64,000 bases of DNA from contig NZ_CP006745.1 of NCBI RefSeq assembly GCF_000510265.1, positions 1,385,654 through 1,449,653 of the forward strand, given 5' to 3'. A program made the position numbers and the translations under genes. Of this stretch, positions 31,301 to 38,490 are shown piece after piece. The stretch is from Candidatus Endolissoclinum faulkneri L5 (lineage in GTDB: Bacteria > Pseudomonadota > Alphaproteobacteria > Thalassobaculales > Thalassobaculaceae). Numbering within the stretch: the first letter of the stretch is position 1; each line of letters opens with the position of its first letter. Under the pieces are notes generated by a model, which made no database searches, had not been told where the DNA came from, and saw only the letters and a list, made by a program, of their open reading frames with translations.

Positions 31301-33642
31301 CACCGCCCCAAGCAATGGAATGGTCATCGCCTGAAAATTGCCCGCGTCGAATTGCGGTTAGTTCATTTGGTGCTGGTGGAGCAAATGCTCATGTAGTACT
31401 AGAGGAAGCTCCGGCTATTACTGAGATCAAAGCATCTAATTTAAACAGCGAGCTACTTGTGCTGTCGACGATGAATGCTGATAAGCAAAAGCATTTATCT
31501 AGTCTGTTGCGCGATTTTATTTCTGAAAAAAGCCATAGTCACAGCGATATCTCACGTATTTGTCATAGTCTGCGAGTTGGTCGCCGCGCACTACGTCATC
31601 GGTTTGCTATACCTATACATACTATTAAAGATTTGTTAAATGTTCTTAATGAATTAGCTCTTGGTCAGATCCCTAAAGGAGGAATAAATGGTAATGGTTC
31701 GAGCGAAACTGTACGTATACTAGAAGAAAGTTCCTCTGGACAGACCCTTCTAAAAGAAAAGCTTGCAGCTAGAGATTTTGATGCTCTAGCTAGATTATGG
31801 GTTGATGGAGCCGATATAAACTGGGACGAATTGCCTGAAACGAATAGAATTGTTCCTATCGATTTACCAGGCACAATATTTGCTAAAGAGAAATACTGGT
31901 TAGCAGAACCGGTATTTACGAGTGTATCTGCTAAGAGCGATATGCCAGTCCGCTTTATAAAACGTGCCTGGCAACAAAAAACCCTACCGCCGCTGAATAA
32001 TAATATTCCTTCTTGTTTGTTTGTTTGTGATTCTAATTCTATAAGTATAAATCAATTATCTGATAAAATTGAACTACCCGATAATCGTATTGGTTGGGAT
32101 AAGTTACTTAATCATATGCCAATTGGTTCTGCTCGTGATCTTGTACTAATCATAAATGAAGTAACTAGTATTCAAGAATTGCACTATTTCACTCTAGCAA
32201 CATTAATTGGACTAAGTGCGATAATGGCACGTCCTGGTCGCCTACAAAGAGTATTTTTAACTACTTCCTTGGAAAAGCTAGCTACAATATTTGCTGCGAT
32301 TGCCGCTTCGGTAGCCTTAGAAGGGCTAGGTGGGAGAATACGTACCATACTACTACCTAAAAAAGACTTTGCTGAAGTTATAAAAAATGAGAGAGCTATA
32401 GATATGCCAGGTGCGCCTTTAATCGATAGGCGTGGGCCGCGCGCAATTGCAATCCAACAATCGATAAATACTTCTATTGAATACGACTTGATGATTGGAC
32501 AGGGTAGTCGTGTACTTTTAGTTGGTGGTTTAGGTGCAGTTGGCACAGCCTTGATAAAGGAACTAACACATAAAAGAAAAGCTCGTGTCGGCGTAATTGG
32601 TCGTAGAGAAATTGATAGTGCTTTATTAGCTAAGCTTAATATCTCTTATGCTATTGCCGATATAACAAATGAGGATAATTTGGGCACTGCTGTTGCAAAG
32701 ATTCGTTCACTAATTGGCGGTATTGACTTTGTAATTGACCTCGCTCGCATCGTAGATGATAGTACGCTTGCATCAAAGGATAATGTTCAAATAGAATCAG
32801 TACTTGCAGTTAAAACTCTTGGAACTGAATTGCTTGATCGAGTAACACAAAATGATCATCTAAAAGCATTCATAGTATTTTCTTCTCTCGCATCTTGGTT
32901 TGGATTGCCTGGTGCAGCAGACTACGCTGCTGCTTGTGCCTTCCAGGATGCACTAATGAATATTCGCTCTGGCCCTGGTCTTAGTCTATCCATCGCCTGG
33001 CCACAGTGGGAATATGATAGCAAATTAACTATAACTCGCCAAGAAGAGCTAAAAAAAGCAGGTCTTGGGACTATTGATGCTAAAAGAGGGCTTGATCTTA
33101 TAGATCAGGCCTTAGCAAGCAAAGAAACTGCACTAGCAGTTGTTACGGGTCGAATAGACTTAATCGAAAGTCTGATTAATCCTGATGTAAGTAATCCTGA
33201 TGTAAGTAATCCTGATGTAAGTAATCCTGATGTAAGTAATCCTGATGTAAGTAATCCTGATGTAAGTTTAATGGATGATGCTGAGCTGGAATTTTATGTG
33301 AGCCAGCTAAGAAATGAAGCAAAATCAATCTTGCAACCAAAAGACTTAACAAGTAATCCTGTCTCTACTCCCTCTAGTGATATTGCAATAAAATCAGCAC
33401 TAGTGAAACATTTAAAAGTCGATCATGCATTGTTAACATCGAGTACGTCTTTCATTGATTTAGGTATTGACTCAATCAAAGCATTACATGTTGCAGAAAC
33501 GCTAGCTACTAGTTTATCAATAGAGGTCGAGCCTGCTCTGTTAGCATCTCACCCAAATATAAAAGAACTAACTAAGGTACTTGATGATCGAAAAGCAAAA
33601 GCTAATGACAATATTACAGAAAAAATAACAAGTAAAAATTAA
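19303..33642 (+). CDS. Trans-AT polyketide synthase, 3 KS modules plus N-terminal cMT-ACP
   Basis: The 4779-residue cytosolic megasynthase extends and methylates a polyketide chain. Domains in order: C-methyltransferase (about 90-335, GAGTGGTT near 154); ACP (Ser398); KS1 (Cys621, His757, His794); DH1 (His1062, Asp1219/Gln1223); KR1 (GARGGIG 1500, Ser1621, Tyr1634); ACP (Ser1773); KS2 (Cys2025, His2160, His2197); DH2 (His2453, Asp2596/Gln2600); KR2 (GGSGGIG 2894, Tyr3026); cMT (GGGTGG 3295); ACP (Ser3540, with ESL for DSL); KS3 (Cys3780, His3915, His3956); KR3 (4408, Tyr4541); a six-fold pentapeptide repeat (4626-4655); ACP (Ser4724). No acyltransferase domain occurs after any KS, so loading is in trans. 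The protein starts inside a module: the KS serving the first cMT-ACP must be on another polypeptide. All KS triads are intact. The start is ATG at 19303 behind AAAGGG. It converges on degP. Confidence 0.95.
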   Translation: MTTHVDPFTILDRLAQALLFQSATERGWQPGSVTEFARLANHRKLAEAIDASLVLPLNNADPALIARTILDEEPYLSSHIKLIKRCAEALPNVLSGQITGKEVIFPDGSMNLLAPIYEGNTWADKFNRRAAEAVARAAVALAKERRETLRIIEIGAGTGGTTNDILPALNRACYEHKIDLNYVYTDISVEFIDYGRNRFAYDYPFLSFAKMDIEQSPVDQGFDIGKIDIVVAANVLHATAKINSTLSNIRNMLSHGGVLIVNEITRSSLFATMTFGLLDNWWQFKDSNIRQPHSPLLDIASWGQAFRAAGLEVPLAIGWDGTVVNDDCQALLIADCVKKDTKVPVQLINKNAQAKINLSTSNDHLVRKTIIQIVASILGLNVQEIEIDRPFAELGVDSIVAGQLATTLTDRLGVTIQASVLFDYATVTTLTQYAISLGAKHQSLIDKSMPMITSVSKKNYPDIAIVGMACRFPKSINLEKFWCNLIDGVDCITEIPDDRFNSKTFSDNQSKKFSHWGGFLDNHDCFDAEAFRINPNDAGAMSPQQRVFLECAWHALEDAGYGQQELAKRAVGVYVGVAPDGYGEGRSDTRSSLGESNAILSSRLSYILDLKGPCLPIDTACSSSLVAIHLAAQAIANGEADMMLAGGVSIFMTSTRLHEFLTDSGMSSASGRCRTFDSEADGFVPGEGVGVVVLKRLDRALTEGDCVIAILKGSGINHDGRTSGITAPSGPAQTELIRTVMARAEVNPTDIGYVEAHGTGTKLGDPIEVNALTRAYGAAKEPCWLGSVKTNIGHTLTTAGVAGFIKAALAVQRGIIPPSLHYHTDNAELNLTTGRFRVPLQAVNWDSTEKKPRRAAVSSFGFSGTNSHAVVEQAPFRSLPKEASGPRPVFFSARTESALEQILARISKVLECEPASFPALAFTLTAGRSHFEHRAGLIASSIDDLQNGIAKLRKMNHGEIYNNIGRSVVSGTAKTSVSADPIVAFLSGEEVDLVSLFPPQERFRVPLPGYPFQSTRFIPPKKQIIMENRNTLHPLIVANISDASGLRWKLAESNSWPPLRDHRRNGKPIIAAAVILEIIQAVAKLAFSNQTVNIADITFQTPLSVEKLGKAAVAVFDDGDNWQISIVEDGTDTIYAKAFLIEPDNHTPDMINLSENNHLSGNSRVLNGEAIYAALANVGFDYGQEFRTVERVQVHDNSVIADLKYKAKEEFTWQPTLIDGAIQSAVGLALGRFNQQQRTIIPIEIGKAALFSDLKNARHAIVTEQVKNDSDRLILNIAITDQTGKILAQLDKLVALVANVPLHRTEDAILSFVPRWSPASKAIIDSSSKRILQIITPGQRTLNILGEQIMETTDDWKLAFQCIDPLPTHLVDLRGLVSVSSAPTGQMVDMIAGWLQARPGVPLHILRVHTEDGRIDPYEAGLEGLAVTLPHEAPEVSLRILSLGRGAGSAAEVIRDEVNTSDFNRYVRRFANARHVRIWEAKSIEKFDTLPDRPVVLITGARGGIGSVVALHLDQSRNARLVLVGRHGASKIAKQISSEVIDITADIGTVDGARTAISAARQKFGRVDVIIHAAGVTGDQLLRNQTSTAISAIMAPKLDGLRYLLNESVDEPLCAVIGFGSLATRFGKAGQGGYAAANAAMAALAERDGLPLRVIDWPFWQTGGMGTREDSDYDLRRTTGSRWILQDEGLALLDKLMSMPYPRLAVAAGNPKQLTAAFTNVATTTSGPIKAVRSNNSLEYAQQTLKAILAEVIGAANDFLNPERTIEDLSLDSMHVMTLNERLEDKFLGVPPTLFYSHRTIGKVADFLASLPITEETNPSETVDRQSLITSLSNNVSISNRQKNKRKKTSSEDPIAIIGMAGRFPGASNLASFWDLLREGKNLVTEIPEQRWKISRYHDDTPGKMDRSYSRWGGFIKDIDMFDPVHFGIAPADAIRMDPQERIVLEVASEAIENAALTRNNLTTDAARLGSVHIGVMYGDYQLLAADQHLLGNPITASAPYWSIANRLSYWLDLHGPSMAVDSACSSSLTAIHLACQSLWRGEVSVAIAGGVNLSIHPLKYIGLSQGRFASTDGRCRSFAEGGDGYVPGEGVGIVVLKLLSEALDNSDPIHAIIRGSAVTHGGRTNGYTVPSPDAQATAISTALERAGVSANQLGFLEAHGTGTALGDPIELDGITRATVSRTKPLPIGTIKASIGHLEAAAGIAGLARLVLQFHNNAIAPTILHAAPSKSLKDAAEHIRLVTELEDWPSGKLPRVAGISSFGAGGANAHLIIEEAPAEKSFMQSSMKEDDCIFIFSGRNRVQLEAEVDQFLAILNKVQNPINLARTLQLGREPLFLRIAVLAKNVTELSTKLSTWRNDDHTKDVFFGNADSGGKYTPSDSLKLKEIAQEWTKGALIDWQKLPLSGKRIRIPPRPLLRQRFWPNLVEVPVTKFTLLPEAALHLTVDNPILRDHKFQHLPLLPGAASLLLMANGSECILQNISFLLPGRPTESGLELKRQITNGKAKIFSQGDIIASADLINTTEAIINPISPPLANAAYTTQNENMIYNRFRMLGIDYGITFQRLTELHSDGNTTEAYLKPIMNTDTMSRQVSDIDATFQAIGPLRWNDIDTLGVPVAINSVALFRQSNAAVTVRAKRISDSIFDAEALDAQGNAVIQIKGLRVGKMPIREQEATNIAPRLLTPVWLRRSVIEDHPKLGRVVLIGMNDETQFLKHLVDRVSPLANLTFAETANGIPDCDTVIMITDLAIRSHSWSVKQAVDATSMVECVGNLARQIAASIKPPKQILLVTVEAYDIEGKQTFDPNNAGLVGLLRSLVAELPSTGLVLFDLERASVNTPQAIDRLLQEPVQQGGVKVAWRGDIRYIEALSDITTLPNDYSSSVITKIPLVCLITGGSGGIGLALAQHLLATRNAIVVLSGRREDPAITLPEGVTYQVADVTDYAALAALCDEMVRIHGRLDIVFHLPLVLNDGTLASMSAVEFSAPLAPKARGTANVLEVAQLAGANLAVIFSSANVFAGVSGQANYVAASCMQDAIALSFNGNMRVQVINWGLWGEIGAVADAATQAKLRRGGIYPISPKDAFQALDDILASGIRRVAVVAAESKALSRLGWRDKADLDTDLSEDIAAFRRLEAYGRIRLASSLVTRLNVQSNQALTVDALASKLRLIERLKPLFSAIIESLCRADLASNHNNLISLPKRGLDLVKQQQIAEDAISNMPHWIAGPRVILDAVLDVYPDLLSGNTNPLSVLFPGGKSDLIASAYRGNPISDNFNTVTAKNMISALIPEAVIIEIGGGTGGGTAAAIAALDNYAPPKSYIFTDISTQFLDSAFKKFSSLGRPWFKTALYDVEETVEANSQIPGSADIVLATNVLHAVANLPKALRELGRLLKPGGTLIVNELIEVQDFATMVFGLTDGWWRGAGSAERLPNSPIIDSNGWHTLLKKEGYQNINLNDLSARGGKGQAVIVANAPSGLRLVTTEEVVPVKINQFKPQEDQIDPNNDDLQQVLIDDLRSIIANQLAIDPTELRANQSLGEYGLESLSSMAVRDVLDAKFGGVSQTLMFEHDTLKSLANHLISVRPTEVRAVLQDTKKINSIGESKIKKSESKTLISVNAPIAVIGMAGRFPGADTPDALWQLLENGLSMLGPVPAERWKSNNWYDPNGGKGLSYTKIGGFLPDIDCFDPLYFGISPVDAPNLDPQERLFLQTAWHALESAGSTPARLQRKAGPVGVFVGVMNAGYQWLSAQNNKASATSSYWSIANRLSYVTDWTGPSLAVDTACSSSLTALHLAVNALRDGQCGAAVVGGVNLIVHPKQLVNLSEARMLSPSGECRSFGEGADGFVDGEGVAAIVIKPLDTALRDNDRIDAIIRGTAINAGGRTSSFSVPNPIAQSKVAADALANAGIDPITIQVVETHGTGTSLGDPIEANGLSIAYGGGTGKRVSPLIIGALKANIGHLESAAGIAGVVKAILQLRYRKIAPLRNAAALNPRIDLEALGLYAPPQAMEWSSPENCPRRIAVSSFGAGGANAHVVLEEAPAITEIKASNLNSELLVLSTMNADKQKHLSSLLRDFISEKSHSHSDISRICHSLRVGRRALRHRFAIPIHTIKDLLNVLNELALGQIPKGGINGNGSSETVRILEESSSGQTLLKEKLAARDFDALARLWVDGADINWDELPETNRIVPIDLPGTIFAKEKYWLAEPVFTSVSAKSDMPVRFIKRAWQQKTLPPLNNNIPSCLFVCDSNSISINQLSDKIELPDNRIGWDKLLNHMPIGSARDLVLIINEVTSIQELHYFTLATLIGLSAIMARPGRLQRVFLTTSLEKLATIFAAIAASVALEGLGGRIRTILLPKKDFAEVIKNERAIDMPGAPLIDRRGPRAIAIQQSINTSIEYDLMIGQGSRVLLVGGLGAVGTALIKELTHKRKARVGVIGRREIDSALLAKLNISYAIADITNEDNLGTAVAKIRSLIGGIDFVIDLARIVDDSTLASKDNVQIESVLAVKTLGTELLDRVTQNDHLKAFIVFSSLASWFGLPGAADYAAACAFQDALMNIRSGPGLSLSIAWPQWEYDSKLTITRQEELKKAGLGTIDAKRGLDLIDQALASKETALAVVTGRIDLIESLINPDVSNPDVSNPDVSNPDVSNPDVSNPDVSLMDDAELEFYVSQLRNEAKSILQPKDLTSNPVSTPSSDIAIKSALVKHLKVDHALLTSSTSFIDLGIDSIKALHVAETLATSLSIEVEPALLASHPNIKELTKVLDDRKAKANDNITEKITSKN
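28617..28650. repeat. Hairpin inside PKS coding sequence, 14-bp arms
   Basis: Arms 28617-28630 and 28637-28650 (core TTTATCTCGCC) are exact complements around TAGGAT. It lies in the linker between KR2 and the second cMT of the first PKS and keeps the frame. Confidence 0.75.
33178..33267 (+). repeat. Six perfect 15-bp tandem repeats encoding NPDVS
   Basis: The unit AATCCTGATGTAAGT is repeated six times without a base change, giving six NPDVS pentapeptides in the linker between KR3 and the last ACP of the first PKS. Perfect identity points to recent expansion by slippage; copy number is probably variable between strains. The unit is a multiple of three, so expansion keeps the frame. Confidence 0.97.
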
Positions 33643-34054
33643 TATTCAGGGGATATGCTAATTATACTTTTATGTAAAAGTGTTTTTTAAAATGATACTT
33701 CTATTAAGTAGAAGGATAGCACTTACAATGTCATTGTTGTTTTACAGATTATTAACTTGTAGCTTCAAGGCAACTCGCAACATTCCTATTTGCTTATCCT
33801 TAACTTATAAGTAAATCAGCAGTATGCAATAAAGGCTATTTTAGCTTCACGCTAAATTATAGTTAACAAAGCTAAAGGCACAACACAATAAATCACCAAA
33901 TCATAGTTAATAGCTTTATATGCTAAACATAATCTATTTTGCAGATTTATAAAATATTTTATAACTCTAAATTGATAACAGATGTACTAAAGCTTGATTT
34001 AGTGATGAGATTATCTTCTAGATAACTTTTAAACCAAAAGCTAATAGCTCTGAA
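33643..34054. other. Spacer between convergent PKS and degP
   Basis: 412 bp with one small terminator-like hairpin at 33666-33689 and nothing else recognisable. Confidence 0.55.
33666..33689 (+). terminator. Intrinsic terminator after the first PKS gene
   Basis: A 6-bp stem (ACTTTT / AAAAGT, 33666-33671 and 33676-33681) with a 4-nt loop is followed by GTTTTTT. It starts 24 nt after the stop codon, which suits termination of the PKS transcript; the stem is weak. Confidence 0.5.
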
Positions 34055-35509
34055 TTACTCTTTTAGCAACTGTACTGTTACGTACTGCTGTTGATCCCCT
34101 CGACGAACTAACAAAAGAACTAACCTTTTATTACGTAACTTCACTTTATCAATTTCTTCGCTAACCTGACGAGATGTTGATACTTTGACCTGCCCAACCC
34201 CTGTAATAATATCGCCAGGGCGTAATTCTTCCACGCCATTTGGAGATACTGAAAGAATTAACGCGCCCTTAGTAGGTTCATTACTCAGGGTAATTCCTAA
34301 AGTTGGCACTTTTATAACTGTAGGGTTTGATATACCTGTATTAGCTTGAGCTACTTTATCGTCGTTAGGATAAATATCAACCCGAATATTTATCTCCCGC
34401 TCCTTTCCATAGCGCCAAACGATCAGCTTGATCTGATTGCCTGGGGTAGTATTAGCGACTGCACGGGTTAAATCACGAATTTCTTCAATTTTAATTTTGC
34501 CAGAATATAAAATAACGTCACCAACTTTTAATCCGCTCTTACCAGCAGGACCTGATGGATCTACGTCTGCAACTAAAGCGCCTTTATTAGAAGATAAACC
34601 TAAACTAGCAGCAATATCCTTAGTAATTGGCTGAATACGTATACCAATAAATCCGCGCTCTACTGTTCCATGCTCTAAAATTTCAGATACAATAGCTCTA
34701 GCTTGGTTTGAGGGAACCGAAAAGCCAAGACCAATATTGGCACCATTCGGCGAAAAAATTGCAGTATTCATACCGACTACTTGTCCATCAATATTGAATA
34801 GTGGACCTCCGGAATTACCGCGATTGATAGCAGCATCAACTTGAATAAAGTCATCATATGGACCAGCATGAATGTCTCGGCCACGAGCCGAGACGATACC
34901 TGATGTAACTGTACCTCCAAGGCCAAATGGATTACCTATTGCGATTACCCAGTCCCCTACTTCTAACATATCACTATTACCCCATGCTACTGTAGGTAAT
35001 GGTTTATCGCTCAAAACTTTTAATACTGCAACATCAGTGTTAGAATCACGACCATTAAGCGTAGCCTCAAGCTCCGTACCGTCATCCAATACAACCTTGA
35101 TCTCTTCGGCATCATCTATGACGTGATTATTTGTCACAATAATACCCGATGCATCAATTATAAATCCAGAGCCAAGCCCATGCGAGTCACGTGGCTGTTG
35201 AGGCTGTACCATTGGAGGCCAACCACCAAAAAATTTATCAAAAAAATCATGTAAGGGATGTCCTGGAGGCAAATCAGGAACTTGTTGCCCAGTTATTGCG
35301 GGAGTACCGTTATTTGTAGTTGTTTTTGTCAAGACCGTGACTACGGCAGGCTTGGCTTTATTAACTAATTCTGAAAATGAACTGCTAAATTTATTATGAG
35401 CTTCAGCAAAATTTAAAAAGCTAAACGTCTGAATAACAATAATTGTAAAAAGTAAAGCGATTGCTGAACGCACGTTATATGTGGCAGCAAGGATTCGAAA
35501 ATATCTCAT
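34055..35509 (-). CDS. degP: DegP/HtrA-type periplasmic serine protease
   Basis: The protease and chaperone degrades misfolded envelope proteins. Numbered from the chosen start it has 484 residues: an N-terminal signal sequence with a hydrophobic stretch (about 13-35, likely cut after AEA), a trypsin-like domain with triad His129 (TNNHV), Asp159 (NTDVAV) and Ser233 (GNSGGP), then two PDZ domains (about 260-350 and 390-480). Start choice: the frame can be opened at a TTG at 35527, but GGAGG lies 8 nt before the ATG at 35509, which also gives a cleaner signal peptide, so I prefer that one. It stands alone, downstream of no visible partner, between two polyketide loci. Any link to self-protection is speculative. 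Confidence 0.95.
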   Translation of the reverse strand: MRYFRILAATYNVRSAIALLFTIIVIQTFSFLNFAEAHNKFSSSFSELVNKAKPAVVTVLTKTTTNNGTPAITGQQVPDLPPGHPLHDFFDKFFGGWPPMVQPQQPRDSHGLGSGFIIDASGIIVTNNHVIDDAEEIKVVLDDGTELEATLNGRDSNTDVAVLKVLSDKPLPTVAWGNSDMLEVGDWVIAIGNPFGLGGTVTSGIVSARGRDIHAGPYDDFIQVDAAINRGNSGGPLFNIDGQVVGMNTAIFSPNGANIGLGFSVPSNQARAIVSEILEHGTVERGFIGIRIQPITKDIAASLGLSSNKGALVADVDPSGPAGKSGLKVGDVILYSGKIKIEEIRDLTRAVANTTPGNQIKLIVWRYGKEREINIRVDIYPNDDKVAQANTGISNPTVIKVPTLGITLSNEPTKGALILSVSPNGVEELRPGDIITGVGQVKVSTSRQVSEEIDKVKLRNKRLVLLLVRRGDQQQYVTVQLLKE

Positions 35510-37164
35510 AAACATAACCTCCGTCAATCTTGTTAAGATAACATATAAGGTAATTATTTCATCAATATCGTCCCATACTGTCTAATATTTAAAAATAAAA
35601 GTAAATGTCTACTTTAGATAGATAAAAATTTAGCTCCTTTACTAGATAAAGGATAGTATACTTTTTAAAATACACAACTATTATTCATTAATTGATTTAG
35701 AAAAATGTTAAACCTAAACCATTTCTAGTGAATGCGCTCATAGAAGTATTTTATGAATTTTAGTTTGCTAAAAATGTTATTTATTTAGTTCTGAAGTGAA
35801 AAGCTATAAATTACCCTTTTAGTTTAAATAAAGTAAAGTTTATATAGGATAATTTTTCCTTATTAGTCCTCCTAATTGCTCATTAAGCAGTATATTTTTA
35901 CATAATAAAATAAATAAGCATTTTCTACTTAAAAACTCTAAGCTAATTTACTAATTGCTTTAGTGGTATAAATTTTTCTATCGAACAAATGATAATAAAA
36001 ATAATCTATAATTTAAGAATACAAAATATTACTTCGATCGAAGTATCATTAAACTTATTGATATTTTATTAGTTAATTATATTAAAAGTTAATAACAATT
36101 TATCTTTAATTAACATGATCGTAAATCGTACTCAGCTATTCTTAATTTTAAATATTTGCCAAACCCTTTAAAATTTATCTTTGTATAATAGAGCAAATAA
36201 TATTCTATTATAAACTGTGGAAAGTAAAATATTTATCGACATTAATAAAAATAGTAAAGATCTTGTTAATTTAAGACTTCTAGGATGGAATTAGTTAGAT
36301 GTAGTTGATTTTTAAAAAGCCATTCCTTGCATTGAAGATATTTGTATTATCCTTGATAATATTGATGTCATTAACGGGATATTACATTTTTTCATCTATA
36401 TCCCCAGGAAGTAATGCATTCTATGAATAATCTTTACAGCTAACACTTCTTATATATTATGCTTTTGTATAGCGCTTTGGTATACAAGAAGTACTGTAAA
36501 TAATGATAAACACGAATAACAAATTTAAGATAAACTAATACGCTTTATTTAATATACATATTAAACATTCTTAATCACAGGATTAAGCTATAAATTAATC
36601 CTATTATTCCTTAGATATAAAAAGGATTACTTGGAATTGAAAGCAATTTTAAGTAAGATATAGGATGATAAAATATATATAACGAAAATACAAAGAGCAC
36701 ACATGGATCTATAATTGTAATATTCCAGGATTATACTACATAAATACAACAAATATTTTTGTGTTTTATTGAGACAATCGTTAATAGTATGTTTTAAAAC
36801 AATATCTCGTACAGTAGTAATTACTAATATTGTAGGATATATAAAAATTTACGGCTAGCTTATTTCTTTTATAAAAAAAATTTGAATGTCTATAGCAATT
36901 TTATTTTTACCTACAAAGCTAACGATTTAGCGACTAGCATGCTCTAAAAAATCAATCTAAAAAAGACGAGCCTGATTATCTTTATAATAGCAACTTAAGC
37001 AAAAAACAACTGTAAACTAATTTTGACACACAATCTATTAAAAATAATAACTTAATTATTTTAGCTTAGCAGTTATTTTATAGTTCATTTGAGCATTAAC
37101 TGAGTAGTTATTTGGTTTTTTAAAAATATTTACATATCTCAATGCTGATGGCATCAATGACTAC
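35510..37164. other. 1.65-kb AT-rich spacer
   Basis: Between degP and the acyltransferase gene. I see no gene, tRNA or long palindrome; only short hairpins such as CTTAATC/GATTAAG near 36570. It includes the degP promoter region. Confidence 0.55.
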
Positions 37165-38490
37165 CTAAATAGTAATCTCATCAACAGTGTTGCGTAATAA
37201 ATTATTCATATCTCGCGCTGAAATATCTGAAATATAGTGACAAGAACTTAACATTAAAGTATTGCGATATTCCATAACTAGAACTAAAATAATCGGCTTA
37301 CGAATAGGGCAACTATAAAACTCTATTCGCTGAGGTGCAATTCCAGCAAAACGCAGGCGTTGCTCTGAGATCCTTCCAACATTAGTAAATGTTGGTGGCA
37401 TAGTCTTCCCTCGACTACTAGTAATCATTTTATCTATAATCTCACGCTTACGCAAAAATGACTTTTTAGCTAAAAAAGGTACTGTTAAAGGATTACTTGT
37501 TCCCATAAAACCAGTACGCTGACGCTTCATTTCCTTCCTAAGACGTTCAATTGTCTCTGAAAAACTTGATCCAATCCCTTGATCGATAAAGACATTAGCT
37601 ACACCGCTAAGATTACATACCGGAGGACGAGGAGCTAACGCTGCATAGCGGCGTACATTATTTGGAACAGACAACTGAATTGACTGATTGTTGGAAATAA
37701 CTCCAACAAGCTTAGTATAAGCACGAGCAAATCCTGCAAGTAACAGATCATTACGACTAAGAGCAAGCATGGAGGCAAATTTATCAATCTCCGCCAATCT
37801 TGTCTGTGAGACCTCGAACAAAGCAAGGCTTATATCGTCACCTCGTTTCATTAAGTCTGCTGGATTATTCATTTTAAATCCAACCTGATTTTTACGCATA
37901 CGTAAAATATCACCAATATCACGTCTAACAATCCGTAAACGATCAAGCCAACCAAACGGCTTTAGCCAAGCAAAACTATCTCGACTAGTAAAATTTGGCC
38001 TTAGAGTATATGTTATATCGTCAGCTAAAGCAGAGTAAATTTTAGCAAAAAGAGTAGCAACCTCAAAAAAAGCTCGGCCATCAACTAAATAATGTTGCAT
38101 TCTCATTAACAAACGATCATGATTTACTCCTTTAAGTAAACTAATTGAAAAGTGTGGTTCAGCATCAAGATCATAAGGTAATCCAATTAAATGTATTGTA
38201 TCAGCTTTTACATCTTCGCTCTCACTTACGGAAAAATTAGAAACAGCATCAAGATCATCACGTCGAATCCAGACCGGTTCAGCAGAGCTTATATCCATTC
38301 GACAGCCCATAATAGGCTCAGCATCCATAATTAGCCGTGTAGCACGGCGCAAAATGTCTATGTCTAATCGCTGAAAACAATCAAAGGACGCAAATAAATT
38401 ACCGGTTAGAAATTTTTCAGAAAAAATCCGAACAATTTGGTCTTGAAACTGAGTTGGAAAAATATTGGGTATGTCCATATTTAGATTCAT
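37165..38490 (-). CDS. Stand-alone condensation-superfamily acyltransferase (PapA-like)
   Basis: The 441-residue protein has HYLVDG at 133-138, matching the HxxxDG catalytic motif of the chloramphenicol acetyltransferase / NRPS condensation / PapA / wax-ester-synthase superfamily; the first His of the usual HHxxxDG is Gln132. A second conserved region near 265-290 (SVPNNVR) corresponds to the substrate channel. There is no A or carrier domain, so it is a free-standing acyl transferase. The ATG overlaps the TGA of the ECH2 gene (ATGA), so the two are translationally coupled. By inference it acylates a hydroxyl of the polyketide or helps release it. A primary-metabolic alcohol acyltransferase is possible but the operon argues against it. 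Confidence 0.68.
   Translation of the reverse strand: MNLNMDIPNIFPTQFQDQIVRIFSEKFLTGNLFASFDCFQRLDIDILRRATRLIMDAEPIMGCRMDISSAEPVWIRRDDLDAVSNFSVSESEDVKADTIHLIGLPYDLDAEPHFSISLLKGVNHDRLLMRMQHYLVDGRAFFEVATLFAKIYSALADDITYTLRPNFTSRDSFAWLKPFGWLDRLRIVRRDIGDILRMRKNQVGFKMNNPADLMKRGDDISLALFEVSQTRLAEIDKFASMLALSRNDLLLAGFARAYTKLVGVISNNQSIQLSVPNNVRRYAALAPRPPVCNLSGVANVFIDQGIGSSFSETIERLRKEMKRQRTGFMGTSNPLTVPFLAKKSFLRKREIIDKMITSSRGKTMPPTFTNVGRISEQRLRFAGIAPQRIEFYSCPIRKPIILVLVMEYRNTLMLSSCHYISDISARDMNNLLRNTVDEITI

Noticed and set aside
33178..33267. CRISPR-like array
   Set aside because: Units are contiguous with no spacers and encode an in-frame pentapeptide repeat.
34055..35527. TTG start at 35527 for degP
   Set aside because: The GGAGG ribosome site would then lie inside the coding region; the ATG at 35509 fits both spacing and signal peptide.
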